This document shows positions 1-11,617 of a DNA stretch of 64,000 nucleotides, in pieces; the first letter of the stretch is position 1; each line of letters begins with the position of its first letter. The stretch covers positions 42,639,513 through 42,703,512 of the forward strand of contig CM055870.1 of NCBI GenBank assembly GCA_029582165.1, given 5' to 3'. A program made the position numbers and the translations under genes. A model generated the notes under the pieces. That model did not search any database and was not told the DNA's origin. It worked only from the letters and a program-made list of their open reading frames with translations. This DNA is from Portulaca oleracea (Eukaryota > Streptophyta > Magnoliopsida > Caryophyllales > Portulacaceae).

Positions 1-620
1 CAAATTATAGAAAATATGGGATTTGTTCAGAACTTCTAGCCAATTCCTTTGAGAAGTCGACACGTAGTATTGTAAATACTCCTCAAGGAGAGAGTTAATC
101 ATCTCGGTCTTGCCCATCTGTTTAAAGATGGTTGGAAGTCGAGAATTCAATTTTGATCCCGTCAAGTTAAAGAGCACAGTTAGAATTGACTTGTAAAATG
201 AGTTGTTACGATCATTGACGATGTCTTTAGGTAAATTGAAATACTTCACCACTTGACTGTTGAACAACTTGGCACTTACCCAGCAGGATAAACACATGGG
301 GCAAGGATGAAGACCACATATTTGGAAAATCGATCAGCGATAACCATTACGAATTCACATTCTTGCGTCGAGGGGAGGCCAGAAATGAAATCCATCGACA
401 TCGACTACCAAGGCCTTTCCGGGGCAGCAACCATACTTCCTTCCTTCTCTCTATCTTGTCAAGTCGGCATAGGTCAACTGCTATGCACGACTTGGCAGAG
501 ATCTCCAGTTCTTGTTCCATCTTCAGCCAAAAGTAACTCTTGGACAACAAGGTTGAGTTTCTCTCTCTACCGAGGTGTCCAACCCACTTAGCATCATGAA
601 CTTCTCACAGACGTTGACGC
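1..620 (-). pseudogene. Ty3/Gypsy integrase core, degenerate and partial
   Basis: Read on the minus strand, this stretch gives a broken retroviral-type integrase (rve) core. A block reading VIADRFSKYVVF lies near 340-380, matching the family's conserved [VA]-D-R-x-S-K-Y strand. Further on, in another frame, QMGKTEMINSLLEEYL near 75-125 corresponds to the usual QTDGQTERVN...LEEYLR segment. Integrase inserts the reverse-transcribed DNA into the host chromosome. Several frame changes and stops separate these blocks, so it cannot be translated as a unit. It is the 3' end of the minus-strand pol that continues at higher coordinates, and the element continues beyond the left edge of the window. The family call is secure; the exact clade is not. 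Confidence 0.8.
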
Positions 621-886
621 CCTAATTACCCTACGGGGAAATAAAGTCGTCTAACCTGTGCAACAACAGTCTCCATCCAACTAGTACCATCACATGTTGT
701 TGTTAGGGCCCATCCGATCATTGGAATACTCATGGACTTTCTCGGTAGAGTCCATATCGATCTTGGTTAGGCCAGACACCACTGCCTTCATAGATATCAA
801 CACTTTACGATTAATGGCATCCGAACCAGATTGTGCCTGTCGGGCTTGTGTTCCTACACAAAGTCATACTCTTGAAGGAATTCTTA

Positions 887-1900
887 TTAACGAGCCTGCT
901 TGGGGGACAACTTCTTCTGTGTTTGGATATTAGTGTTGGCCATGTTGTTTCTATTAACAACAAACTTCGTGTCTAACAGGTAATGCCTCCAATCCCGAAG
1001 GCAATGCATCACCGCAAGCATTTCCTTCTCATGGGTCGAATACTCAAGTTTAACACCATAGAGTTTCCTACGTTCGAAGACCACCAAATGCCCATCCTAG
1101 ACTAAAATGCCTCCAATGGCTTTGTTTGAGGCATCCATGTACACTTCGAATGGTCTATCAAAGTAAAGCAATCTCAAAGCTGGCTCCTAGGCCACGACCT
1201 GTTTGAGTTCCTCGAAAGCCTTCTAGCACCTATCATAATCTACTTCAAAATTTTCTTAAGCAAATCATTCATGGGAGAAACTCTATGTGTACTCCTTAAT
1301 GAACTTTCAATAATAGTTTGCCAAGCCTAATAAAGGCCGAAACTCTGAGACAGATTTAGGAGGAGACCATTCCAAAATGGACTTTACCTTCCTCTCATCC
1401 ATCTTCACAATGCCCTCACTGATCTTGTGACCCAAGAACATGATTTCTTGTTGAGCAAATACATACTTTCCCTCTTAACATAGAGTTCATGTTCTCGGAG
1501 ATGTTGGAGCACCTTTTTCAAATAAATGACGAGATCCCTTAATGAATCAGAATAGATAACAATGTCATCTAAGTAAACCAATAAAATCATCAAGTATTCA
1601 TATAAAACATTGTTCATCTAATCACAAAAGATGGTCAGGGAGTTAATCAACCCACACGACATAGCTAAAATTTGTACAACTCATATCTAGGGACACACTC
1701 ACACACATCCTTTTGGGCTCGTCCCCTTCTATGATTTGGACTTGCCAATGACCCAAGTGTAAATCTAACTTGGTTAAGTAAGATGGACTAGAAAAACGAT
1801 CAAATAAATCATCACTATGAGGAATCATGTTTTTGTTCTTAATAGTTACCTAATTCAAGGCATGATAATCAATGCACATTCATGATGTACCATTCGATTT
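887..1900 (-). pseudogene. Ty3/Gypsy reverse transcriptase and RNase H, degenerate
   Basis: This is the polymerase part of the minus-strand Gypsy element. The RT active-site box YLDDIVIYS is intact at about 1550-1577. Upstream of it on the minus strand, 1643-1828 carries the DLFDR...YLTKLDL...WQVQI...GDEPK block typical of RT palm motifs. RNase H follows at 887-1087, with EKEMLAVMHCLRDWRHYLL and QTQKKLSPKQAR. Each block is in its own frame and stops lie between them, so this is a relic. RT copies the element RNA into DNA and RNase H removes the RNA strand. The order gag, protease, RT, RNase H, integrase seen across 3816 to 1 identifies Ty3/Gypsy rather than Copia. Confidence 0.88.
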
Positions 1901-2153
1901 TTTTTTTCGGGATAACACTAACATGCCGTAGGGATCCTTTATCGGTTAAATAAAGTTGGCTTCCTACAACTCCTTCAATTGCTTCCCAAGTCTGCCAACT
2001 CAGCTGGTGTCATTTAGTACGATGCTTGTGTCGAAGGTTTTGTGCCTTGCTCCAATTCAATGGCGTGATCAACAACACACCATAGAGGTAACTATCGAGG
2101 CAACTCAGGCGAGATGATATCCGCAAACACCCTAAGTATCGTTGCCACATCAT

Positions 2154-2700
2154 CTAATACTTCCACGGTCCAGCTAAGACTGGTCTCACCAACACTGCTG
2201 CAAAGGTTGGCTCACCTTTGTGGACGCCATCTTTCACATACATGGCGGACAAGAGCAAGGATTTTCGCTTCTTCTTAACGCTCAAATCCCTTACAAAGCA
2301 CGGAGAATTCTCATCTCCTATTAGGATTCCGCTGAGGTGCAACATAACCGACACATTGGCTCTCTTTAGAAACTAATTAACCTACACAACATCAAAAAAG
2401 TCCAAGGACACAATCCGAATTTCCATGGTTCCCATCCAATAGTAAATCCCTAATGACACGTCTTCAAGCATACCAAATGAGTATGAGGCAACGGTGTTCA
2501 CAGTTTTTAATAAGGAGCTGGAGGGAGTCAAGAGTAGGGCAAATTTCTTGGTTACGTTTACTTTTATAAAATTATGTGGCGTTCCCGAATCAATTAGGGT
2601 AGGGTGGTCACATGTTTCCTAGAAATGGTAACATCTGGGTACACTAAATTTTATTTGACGAAGGATTTTATGTGCCTTCCTGAAGAGCATTCAACATCTA
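2154..2700 (-). pseudogene. Ty3/Gypsy aspartic protease region, degenerate
   Basis: On the minus strand near 2575-2620 the reading PTLIDSGTPHNFI matches the retropepsin active-site consensus [LV]-[VI]-D-S-G-A-[ST]-H-N-F-[IL]; the catalytic D-S-G is present. Towards RT, 2154-2354 carries a KGEPTFAAVL block like the linker that follows protease in chromovirus-type Gypsy polyproteins. The retropepsin would cut the gag-pol polyprotein into its mature parts. Frame changes separate the pieces, so no continuous protease ORF remains. The position between gag and RT supports the call. Confidence 0.72.
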
Positions 2701-2749
2701 CATTGGATTGATTCGAAACGGGGCAATGTCCTGATGGTCGTTTCCTCGA

Positions 2750-3760
2750 CTCTATCCTCGATCATGGTTACTACCTGCTACCTCTTAGGGAAATCCCATG
2801 CCAAGTGGGGCCCTCGGCAGATAAAACAACCGTAAGTAAAGTGAGGCCTCTTGCTGGCATAAGAATCGAGAAGAGCCTTCCTCTTTGAGGAATCCTTGAG
2901 GGTCTACTACCTCTTACGCTTCCCACGAAACTTGTTCCCTTTTGAGGGCTAACTCTTGTTGCCTTTCTCCCCCTACCCGTGATTTTTCTTCGGCGATTGC
3001 TTGAAGTCCACCAGCACTTTAACACAAGTGAAGGCAGACAGAAAATAAGACACCATTTGCAGATTAAGTTCATTTTGAACTCATGAATTCAAACCAATGA
3101 TGCAGTTGAAAATTTTATCTTCCTCGAACATGTCGTTGATGTCCAACAACAAGGAAGTAAATGCTTTAACATACTCCGACATTGTCCTCGTTTGTCTTAA
3201 CTACCTTAGCCTGTCACAGGACGTCCACGATGTGATGCAGTAAAAACTATGTCTTCATCTCCTTCTTTATATTTTCCCATGAATATATGGGAATGCGGTT
3301 CGAATCCTTGTCATCCTCGATCCAAGCCCCCCACCAAATCTTCTTGGTTAGGAACATGGCGGACACCACAACTATGTCTCTCTCTAGCACTTACGATGTC
3401 GTAAATTATTGCTTGAGATCCAAATGAAATTCTCAAGTGCTTTGGATTCTCGAATATCATCATACGGTCTAGGATAATGGTTCTTCAACCACAACTGAGT
3501 GTTATGTTCGGGTGAACTCTCAAGTTGTGCCTTCAATGCAATAACTTTGTCTTGTAGACTCTTGACCAATGGAGAATTTTCCAACTCAGTGTCGGATCTA
3601 ACTTCATTGGTATCCTTCCCCGTCATCCGTTGCAGCATCTAATTCATCTCTTGAACCTGACTTGCAAGTGCTTGTAATCCACTGACAGTGGTGAATCTTT
3701 TCGTAATTTCCATTTCCTTGGATACTCCTAAAACTTGCTCAATTCTGCTAACACGTGCAG
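2750..3760 (-). pseudogene. Ty3/Gypsy gag with damaged CCHC zinc knuckle
   Basis: This is the N-terminal, gag part of the minus-strand element. At about 2781-2830 the minus strand reads CFICRGPHLAWDFP, a C-x2-C-x4-H-x4-C zinc knuckle whose last cysteine is Phe, so metal binding is probably lost. An 84-codon open stretch at 3384-3638 has a heptad-like, charged sequence (DKVIALKAQLE) as in the coiled N-terminal part of plant Gypsy gags. Gag would form the particle and bind element RNA through the knuckle. Its start would lie near 3760, just inside the primer-binding site at 3805-3816. No single frame spans it. Confidence 0.65.
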
Positions 3761-3804
3761 ATGTCTTTCCTACCATTGATTACATTGTGAGAGCACTAAA
3801 CCTA

Positions 3805-3816
3805 GCTTTGATATCA
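3805..3816 (-). other. Primer-binding site, initiator-tRNA-Met type
   Basis: The minus strand reads TGATATCAAAGC, two G-to-A changes from the common plant retrotransposon PBS TGGTATCAGAGC. It starts two bases inside the LTR end at 3819, exactly where a minus-strand PBS should sit. Both differences are transitions of the kind left by cytosine deamination on the other strand. Confidence 0.75.
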
Positions 3817-3818
3817 AT

Positions 3819-5093
3819 TGTCAAAGGGAAAAATTTTGCCTTTATTTTTCTATGTTTTTCCGATGTGCAACGGTTAAGTCTGAGACTTAACTCAGTCTTC
3901 GACCCTTTGCAATACTTGTTTTGAGGTTACAAGACAAGACAACGTGCAAACCCCGAAAAATTCTCATTTAAGAATTTTAATTCAAAGTGCTACTTAAATT
4001 GGAAGTCGATTCAGAGATCAGATTCGGAGGTAAGGTTAGAAATATGAGGAGTAGAAAACTCTTTGACTTGCTTTTTTTGAAAACACTCTCTACTAAATTG
4101 AATTAAAGTGAAAATAAAAGAGGAAAAATTCTTATAAATTTCACGGTAAAACTATTATGTCATGCATTATAAAAAAAAAAGGTTACAAGTTGTACAATTA
4201 TTGATTATTCAACTTTACATGATAATACCAAAATTAAAAGTGATGAATAAAAAATCAAAGATTAGCTAACTTTTTTAACACTTAGCATGCATAGAGAAAG
4301 TGAGGGAGAAAAGAGAGAGTTCTGTTGGGGTCAAAATGGCAACAGGATTAGGGGTCGAAATAATGCGGGGAGAAGACTCTATTTTTTGAAACAAAACATA
4401 ACGATTTCATTAATAATGCGGGGAGAAGACTCTATTTATAGTGGCGGATGAGGGAACATTATAGCATAATAAAATAAAATAATTGAAGATTTTATTTGGT
4501 CAAAAAAATGGAGGAAGAATCATGGAGGATTATATTTGGGTTGGATTTGGAAAAAAGAATACTACTACTAATAATAATTAGAATAATATTACTGCAATTT
4601 AATCAAATAATATTATTTTCTTTGGAAAAAGTAGAAAAATGGAAAGAAGATTTTGGCTTGGATTTTAGATAGGTAACCAAAATTCTAGTCAATAGTTGAC
4701 TTTTTCACTTTTTTGAGTTAAAATTCCCAGTTATGCAAAATTACTGCACAAATAACCCAAATTCAAACAGTCATAACTCCTTCATCTAGACTCCGATTGA
4801 TGCGATTCAAGAGGCGTTGGAACTCTTATCGAGTGTACTCCAAACTCCTTGAATCATGAGAACATCAGAGATCTGTGGAAAGATTGGTGTTTGAAAGAGT
4901 AAGCCTATCTATGTAGTGCATGTGAAAGATGGAGGCTATTAACAGGGAAATGAACTAAGAGGCTTAGAAATGCATAGAAGTGGAGAATTTTATGGAGATA
5001 GAGATTCATGATAAGTGCTTGGTCTAAATAAGATCTTAATATAATAATAAAAAGCTACAAAATACAAAACCGGAACAAAACCCAGTGTTTACA
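3819..5093 (-). repeat. 5' LTR of the minus-strand Ty3/Gypsy element
   Basis: On the minus strand this 1275-bp segment begins TGTAAACACTGGG at 5093 and ends TTTGACA at 3819, giving TG...CA termini. A PBS follows two bases later and gag after that. A TATAAATA box on the minus strand at 4433-4440 marks the likely U3/R promoter. A second, truncated copy at 7951-8787 confirms a repeated unit. A 26-base block (about 4360-4385 and 4413-4438) is duplicated inside this LTR but present once in the other copy. The partner 3' LTR would lie left of the window, so the target-site duplication cannot be tested. Confidence 0.8.
4433..4440 (-). promoter_or_regulatory. TATA box of the Gypsy LTR
   Basis: TATAAATA on the minus strand, about 650 bases inside the LTR start and followed by CTCTCCCCGC-like sequence. 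The second LTR copy keeps the same box at 8140-8147. Confidence 0.6.
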
Positions 5094-5289
5094 GATATCC
5101 CCAACTTTGATCGAGTTTTGAACTAAACGATGATTTAAAGTAGTCTTGAGGTCCCTTTATGGATAAGATCCGGGTCAACATCCTGATTCTAGGGCAGTGT
5201 TTGGAAGCTCTGTCTGCATATGATGTTTGAACATTAATGATGACTTTAGCGATTGGTAGGTTGAACATCGATTTGTCGAGGTAGTGGCA
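5094..5289. other. Non-coding sequence outside the Gypsy LTR
   Basis: This lies upstream of the LTR start on the minus strand. The 83-codon minus-strand ORF here shows no recognisable motif, and I see no gene. Confidence 0.5.
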
Positions 5290-5915
5290 CGAAGGTGGCG
5301 ATTTTTCGCTCGATGAACCAAAGGTGAAGATTTGTCTCATGTACCGAATCGCATGTCATGATTTGTGTCTTGATGAATTAAAGTTGGCAATTTTTCGCTT
5401 GTGTCGATTTTTTGTAGATGATTCGAAGATGGCGATTTGTCGCCCATGCTGAACTGAAGGTTGTCTCTTATACCAATTTTTTGGTAATTGATCTGAATAC
5501 AACGATTTATCGCTTGTATCGATTTGTCTCAAACAACTTGAAGGTGGTGATTTATCACTCGCACAAGTTTGTCGACAAATGATCTGAACGTGGCGATTTG
5601 TCACCTGTATCGATTTATCGATAAAATAAGCTCAAGGTGGCCATTTTTCATTGGAACCAATTTTGTGGTTGGATGGACTTTAGGTGGCGATTCGTCGCTT
5701 ACACCAATTTGCTGATTGACGATCTTAAGATGGCAATTTGTCGCTTGTATTAATTTGCCGGCTGGATTTGAGGATGGAAATTTGTCACCTGTGCGGATTT
5801 GTTGGTTGAGTTCGAGGATGGAAATTTATCGTCTGCGCCGATTTGCTAGTTGAGTGATATGTTTATGGCGATTTGTCGCTTGTGTCGATTTGTCTGTAGA
5901 ACTCTGATTCATTGA
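5290..5915. repeat. Degenerate 46-bp tandem repeat, about 12 copies
   Basis: The motif GGCGATTTGTCGCTTGT, followed by TCGATTTGT, recurs at about 5298, 5385, 5434, 5499, 5546, 5592, 5637, 5687, 5731, 5777, 5822 and 5868. Most intervals are 44-50 bp, close to 46 bp. The copies are diverged (GATTTATC, AATTTGTC, CATTTTTC variants) and stops break every frame, so it is a non-coding minisatellite. It lies outside the LTR of the flanking Gypsy element. Confidence 0.85.
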
Positions 5916-6000
5916 ACCATCGAATAACCTATTGGGGACCGATTTGTCGGCTGAACAAATGTTCGATGCAATACTGGCTGAATATATGTGATTTGCAGCT

Positions 6001-6036
6001 ACTCTAGCTGACTTGGATGATCTGTTGATATCTTGT
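6001..6036 (+). repeat. Exact 36-bp direct repeat, copy 1
   Basis: ACTCTAGCTGACTTGGATGA and the 16 bases after it recur without a mismatch at 6958-6993, 957 bases downstream. The flanks of the two copies differ. Confidence 0.85.
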
Positions 6037-6957
6037 TGAAAGTCAACTTAGCCGATTAGAGTGTGATTAGAGATTCTTATGAAACTAATCTTGCTCCCAA
6101 TGATTGTGGCCACGCTTGACCTTTTTGAAATGAAATTCTTTAATTCTCCCTATTTTTTAATGTGTATCGGTTACTCCAGGTGCAATGAGCGGGTATGTGT
6201 GCAGTTGGTCTTCTAGACTCTAGATTCTTAGACATGAATGATAGTTTGTCTTCTTTTTTCCTTTTTTATATATACACTTATGCACATATGCATGCCTTCT
6301 TGATGCAATGCAACCTTAATATGACTAGGAGAATATGTGCATGGACAATATTTTACAATGCATGTGACTCTATATGCAAACAACCTCCAGTGCCCAGACG
6401 AGAAATATGACTCCCTAAGTGCTAGAGCGACTTGATTTGTAATTTCAGGACTGGGCAGGATAGGTAAGGCCTATGATGAGGCTTGGTGATGATGGCATTA
6501 TCCCGAATGACATCCTTGTTTTCTTTGCTTTCTCGGAATGTTGTAGGGACATGTGGAGCCCTATTGAATAAACATAACGGTGATATGAGGGCTAGAGGGT
6601 CCCCCAGTCAAATGAACTCTTAAGTCTTGTTTAGTTGAATTTCCTTTCCAATTAGCCATTGATGTGGCCAGTTTCTCGCTCTTGTTGATGGATGGGCCCA
6701 CTCAGGTGTGTTAAGAATAGTCCTCAAATTATTGAATCTCTTACTTGCGATAATAACCAAACCAAACCAAAAGGCTCCGGTTGTATGAAATGTTTGGCTA
6801 GAAAAAAAAAAGCTGATGATGGAGGTACTTGATAAATGGGATAGTGGACAATAAGTGGTTTAATAGGGATAATGGCCAGGGTAGACTCATATGAGGAACC
6901 TTAAAATGTAGGGGTGGACTCTGGACATGGCATGATTGACAGATGACCACTTTTCCA

Positions 6958-6993
6958 ACTCTAGCTGACTTGGATGATCTGTTGATATCTTGT
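6958..6993 (+). repeat. Exact 36-bp direct repeat, copy 2
   Basis: Identical to 6001-6036. The sequence before it (ACCACTTTTCCA) and after it (ACTCATCTCATA) differs from copy 1, so the duplicated unit is limited to this block. Confidence 0.85.
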
Positions 6994-7950
6994 ACTCATC
7001 TCATAGGAGAAGAGGTGGAAAAGTGGTCGAAAGAGATGGATTCAAGACATATGAGGATATATGGTTGGATGGCTATTTGGATGTGAAGATGATCCAAGTC
7101 TGGCGGAAACAAGGTTGGGGATTGATGGTGGAATTGTGAAATAACTTCAAAATATAGGGTTCGCTCTCCTTTTGCCTAGTCTGCCCTAACGGGTTTCAAG
7201 CTAGCCACTCTAATTCTCTCATTCTCCTTTTTCCTAGCGTGGGATAAGCTATCCCCTCTTATTCTTTCGCTCAAAGACCCAACTTTGGGACAATGGATGC
7301 TCCTTTAAGTGATTTGTTCGGTCATGACTCAAAAAGGTTCTCTCCGTATCTGATGTGGAATCAGGCTAGTCATAGTTCATAAGGTGGAGCTTCAAAGGAG
7401 TGGTGCCTCGAGGAGTGTTAGGGTTCAAAGTTCAAACGGATGTTAGTATAGGCTCGGTGATTCATATGTAGGTTATGGATGGTTAAGTGGCTTGAGGGTG
7501 GTTATGAAGGCTATTGAAGGTTACGATGGCTAATGAGGGTTATTGGAGGCTTGAGAACAATTTTGAAGGTTTGTGGGGACTTCAAGTGTGCGTGACTATC
7601 ATTTCTGCCTATGGTTCCTCCTCCTGCCTTTTTTCTTCTTTTTTCTCTTTCTTTTGTCTTTTCTTTTGTTGGTTTGCTTCGAGATATGGACAACCCAAAC
7701 GGGGTTTAGAAATTTTCCATACGCAAACAAAGTCATTAAGGGACATCACATGAGTGTCATACCACTTTGCTGACCCATGTTGGTGGACCAACTAGAAACT
7801 CTCCTTTTTTCTTTCTCTTTTTTTTTCTTTTTCATGGGATTTATTCTTGTTCACCTTTCTCATGATATTAGTTACAACACATCTTTTGGCTTCGGGGTAG
7901 ATAGGGAATGGTCATGAGAAGAATGATTAGGTTAGTGAAGGCTAAGGGTG

Positions 7951-8787
7951 ATCCAATTATTGATTATTCAAGTTTACATGATAATACAAGAATTAAAAGT
8001 GATGAAAAGAAAATAAAACATTAACTAACCTTGTTAACACTTAACATGCATAGAAAAAGTGAGAGAGAAAAGAGAGAGTTCTGTCGGGGTCAAAATGCCA
8101 ACAGAATTCGAGGGTCAAAATAACGAGGGGGAAAGATTTTATTTATAGTGGTGGATGAGGGAATATTAGGAGAATAAAATAAAATAATTAAAGATTTTAT
8201 TTGGTCAAGAAAAGGGAGAAAGAAAATGGAAGATTATATTTGCGTTGGATTTGGGAAATAGAATAATAGTTGGAATAATATTATTGCCATATAATCCGGA
8301 TAATATTATTTTCTTTGGAAAAAGTAGAAAAGTGGAAAAGAAGATTTTGACTTGGATTTTAGAAAGGTAACCGAAATTCTAGTCAACAATTGACTTTTTG
8401 AGTCAAAATTCTCGGTTATGCAAAATTACTGCACAAATAGTCCAAATTCAAATGATCATAACTCCCGCATCCAATCTCCAATTGATGCAATTCAAGAAGC
8501 GTTGGAAAGCTTATCCAGTGTACTTTAAAATCCCTAAATCTTGAGGACATTGAAGATCTATTGAAAGACTGGTGTTCAAAAGAGTAAGTCTATCTAGTAG
8601 TGAAGGTGAAAATGGAGGCTTTTAAAGGGGAAATGATGGAAAATAATGTAAGAGGCTTAGAAATTGATAGGAATGGAGAATTTTGTGGAGATGGAGGATG
8701 CATGCTAAGTGCTTGGTCTAACTCAGATCCTTATCTAATAATAAAAAGTTACAAAATACAAAACTGGGATAAAACTCGATGTCTACA
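7951..8787 (-). repeat. Truncated second copy of the Gypsy LTR
   Basis: This segment aligns along its length with 4193-5093: the same CAATTATTGATTATTCAA start, TATAAATA box (minus strand, 8140-8147), AAAGATTTTATTTGGTCAA block and ATTACTGCACAAATA block. Its minus-strand start TGTAGACATCGAG matches TGTAAACACTGGG of the first LTR. The homology stops at about 7951, so the U5 end is missing. It is best read as a truncated solo LTR of the same family, visibly diverged from the first copy. Confidence 0.8.
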
Positions 8788-9867
8788 CATGGCAACACAA
8801 GAATGAAAGGGACATAAGGCAACTCAAAACTTTTATTGATCAACCAAGTGATGATCAGATACAAGGGTTTTACAATTAAACGGGCTAGTTGATTAGCAGT
8901 ACAATCTTTACAACTCAATGCCCAAAGCTTAAGGGCAAAGCCTACATATACAAGTTGATGACAAGGACAATCTCACACTCCCTAGGTGAGACAACGTATC
9001 ACTATTGCCAAACGACACATCGGTTCGCTAGAGGGGCAAGCTTCTTGTGCAGGAAGTAATCACTCGCTGGCAACAAGGACTTCTAGTGCTTAAACAATGC
9101 TACCTAACACTGGAAATATTGGTTCACTGACACTGGCCCCTTTTGGCACTGGAATTGCTACTTTGGCGATGGAAAGGTATATTTGTTCACTTGATGCAAT
9201 GTTTTTCTTTGTTTCAATTCAAAGGGACATCTTTTCATTAAGGGCCACGTCATTTCATAGCCAAACATTCATATAACTACTTGTAACTACCCAACTACAA
9301 GGTCAGTCCAACAATGGATTAGACATGCTAGCTACCCAACACTCATTAGCCATGGCATGTCATGACAAAGACTATATCCACCACTGGTTTTTGCTGTTTG
9401 TGAGCTAATGTCTAGCTAGTGTCAACTAGTGGATCTAGTGTCTAACTACTCTGTAGCTAGCCTAGCTATGTTTTGTCCCTAACAAAGCTTTTCGTTATGT
9501 CAAAACGTTGCCTAAGCGTCCTCGGACATAGACAAGGTTCACCCAACCTTTTCTCAAGTTAAGTTTCCTACTCAACCTTGCCACGGTAGTACCTTGGCCA
9601 TGTTAAGGATTTCTCTATCGCTCTTGGCATTCTTGCAATGTCAGGCATTCATCTGATGTTAGGTGTTGTTGTATAACACCAAGTCAATCCCTTGCTCCAA
9701 TCATCTATGTTATGGCCTTTGACGAGACATGCCTATCATGACCCTATCATGTTCAAGGGACTTTGCCAACGGCTGACATGCATGGCTAACATAGGAATAT
9801 TCAACCTATTGCTTGTGAAGATGTTATTAAGACAAGTCTTGTGGCGATAATGCCACGTTCAGGCAAC
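8788..9867. other. Non-coding stretch, nothing recognised
   Basis: No ORF over about 70 codons and no domain motif is visible. A few simple duplications such as CTAGCTAG and CTAGTGTC occur near 9400-9460. It could be older transposon DNA or the 5' part of the LINE relic that follows. Confidence 0.45.
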
Positions 9868-11617
9868 ATGGGGTCTTACACTAGGGTATGCATTGAAGTT
9901 TGCCTTGTTGAGCCTTTAAAATCCAAAATTAAGTTCGAGGATTAACGAAAAACCATTGAGTATAAAAATTTGGATAATCTCTTTTTTCATTATGGTCGTA
10001 TAGGATTTATCAAAGTTGTTTGTCCCCATGTTCACTTATCTATTGTTGAATGTCAAGGGTTGGTAAGGGAGAAGGGTGAGAATGCAACAAATGGAGTGCT
10101 CAGTGGGGAAGATTCTCTGAGTGTTTAGCCTGCCATTGAATCTACTCAAGGGACGGTAGTTTCTTACAAGAAAAAGAAAGGGAAAAATAGTAAGTAACAA
10201 CATAGGAATAATAAGAAATTTGGTCCACCTTCTCAACTCATCTCTAAACCTACGGGAGTATAAACTAATCCTATGGGTCTAATTACTCGGGCTAATCCTA
10301 GGTTTTTTGCAAGCCGAAGATCCTTGCTAAATCACTTTATAAGGACGACTCATGTTGGCCCTTGCTTCCAGGAACAAAGGGAAAGAAATTGTTACTAAAA
10401 AGACCTTGGTTTCTCTCGACCCACTTGGCACCAACTAGTTTACTTTTGGCATTAACTCATTTGGTATCAGTTTTGTCAACTATGATCACTGCCAAATGGA
10501 ACTAGGAGAAACTAGTACATAGACAAATATATGTAATATGAAATATCCCTTCTACATGCTACATGGCGTCCCTCTACTCCAATTAATAATGATGCACTTA
10601 AGAATTTATAGACTGTCATTAATACTGCATCTTGCCCTACTGCTACTCAGCCAAAGAAGAGTCGTATTAATGGAAATTCTACTCGAAATTAGGATCATAC
10701 CTCTTTATCTTCCCCTTCTACCCCTCACTCGCCTTCTCTTCATTCTCTCTCTACAACTGGTTTTCTCAATCCTGATAATGGTATATCATCCTAGTTGTTC
10801 TCCACTCCCTCAAACCATCTTTCTCTCAAATCTCTACCTATTAATAACTAACTCATGTTAGACCAGTCATTAGCCTGACCTGGCATAGTTGGGCCATCTA
10901 GAAATAAATCGGGATTTTGCCATTTGTTTGTGAATGCTTCCTTACTAAACCCTAACCTCGATCATCCCTGCAGTGCTCAGCCAGAATGCGCTGACAATGG
11001 ATCATGTGTTAATGAGACCAATGAACTCGAACAAATGATATGTCAACCTATTCCGCACTTTCCTGACACCAGGGTTATGGAATGCCCTTGCTTTGCTAAA
11101 TATCTCTAGTGAAGTTCTAGAGGTATAGAGGAAGGTAGAGGCTGATATTTGAGAGTAGATGAAAGCTTAGCACACTCTCCTGAGATAAGTGAACTTGGAA
11201 AAAATTAAAGCCTATAATTTACTCCACATTATTAACCTCCACCCATATCTGGTGACAAAATTTATCAGCCGCAAAGTGCTAAACTTCATCTAGATAATAT
11301 GGCACACTATATGGTGTACTTTGTCTAATCGAACAATTTGAAGTCATCAAAATGACTACCAATCACGATCTGTCCAATGCAACCAATCCTATGATCAAGT
11401 TGACTATTGTGCACTTCATTACGACCCAATATTTAAAATAATGTTGAACCCATACATGGACAAGTAGTGAGAGCTTCAACCCCAGAACATCATAACATAC
11501 TCTTGTCGAACAATCATAAAACCCCTACCTCTCATCCAATGATGAATTCCCCATTGAATTCTAAAGTTCTTATCTGGAACATCCGAAGGGTAGAGGTAAA
11601 AAATATCTTGCTTTATC
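9868..11617 (+). pseudogene. LINE (L1-type) relic: end of ORF1 and start of ORF2
   Basis: From about 9885 the plus strand reads RVCIEVCLVEPLKSKIKF, a stop, then IEYKNLDNLFFHYGRIGF. This matches the end of the DUF4283 region and the zf-CCHC_4 knuckle of plant LINE ORF1 proteins. The knuckle is damaged: FHYGRIGFIKVVC replaces C-x2-C-x4-H-x4-C at its first positions. Some 1.4 kb later, 11559-11610 reads KVLIWNIRRVEVKNILLYL, matching the conserved W-N-x-R-G start of the ORF2 endonuclease. The stretch between is a stop-ridden, low-complexity ORF1 tail. The relic ends where Copia sequence starts near 11618. Confidence 0.7.

Larger units (their letters stand above)
5916..7950. other. Non-coding stretch between two Gypsy LTR copies
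   Basis: No ORF here has a recognisable domain; the longest open stretches, around 6195-6410 and 7511-7773, read as low-complexity or pyrimidine-tract translations. A 36-base direct repeat is the only clear structure. Several T-rich tracts occur at 7620-7670 and 7800-7835. It could be degraded transposon DNA. Confidence 0.5.

Noticed and set aside
7511..7791. Overlapping ORFs of about 60-80 codons on both strands
   Set aside because: They arise from a polypyrimidine tract and have no recognisable motif.
10538..11109. ORFs of 107 and 61 codons as possible small genes
   Set aside because: They sit between LINE ORF1 and ORF2 remnants in the same orientation, are Leu/Ser-rich, and fit the degraded ORF1 tail better.
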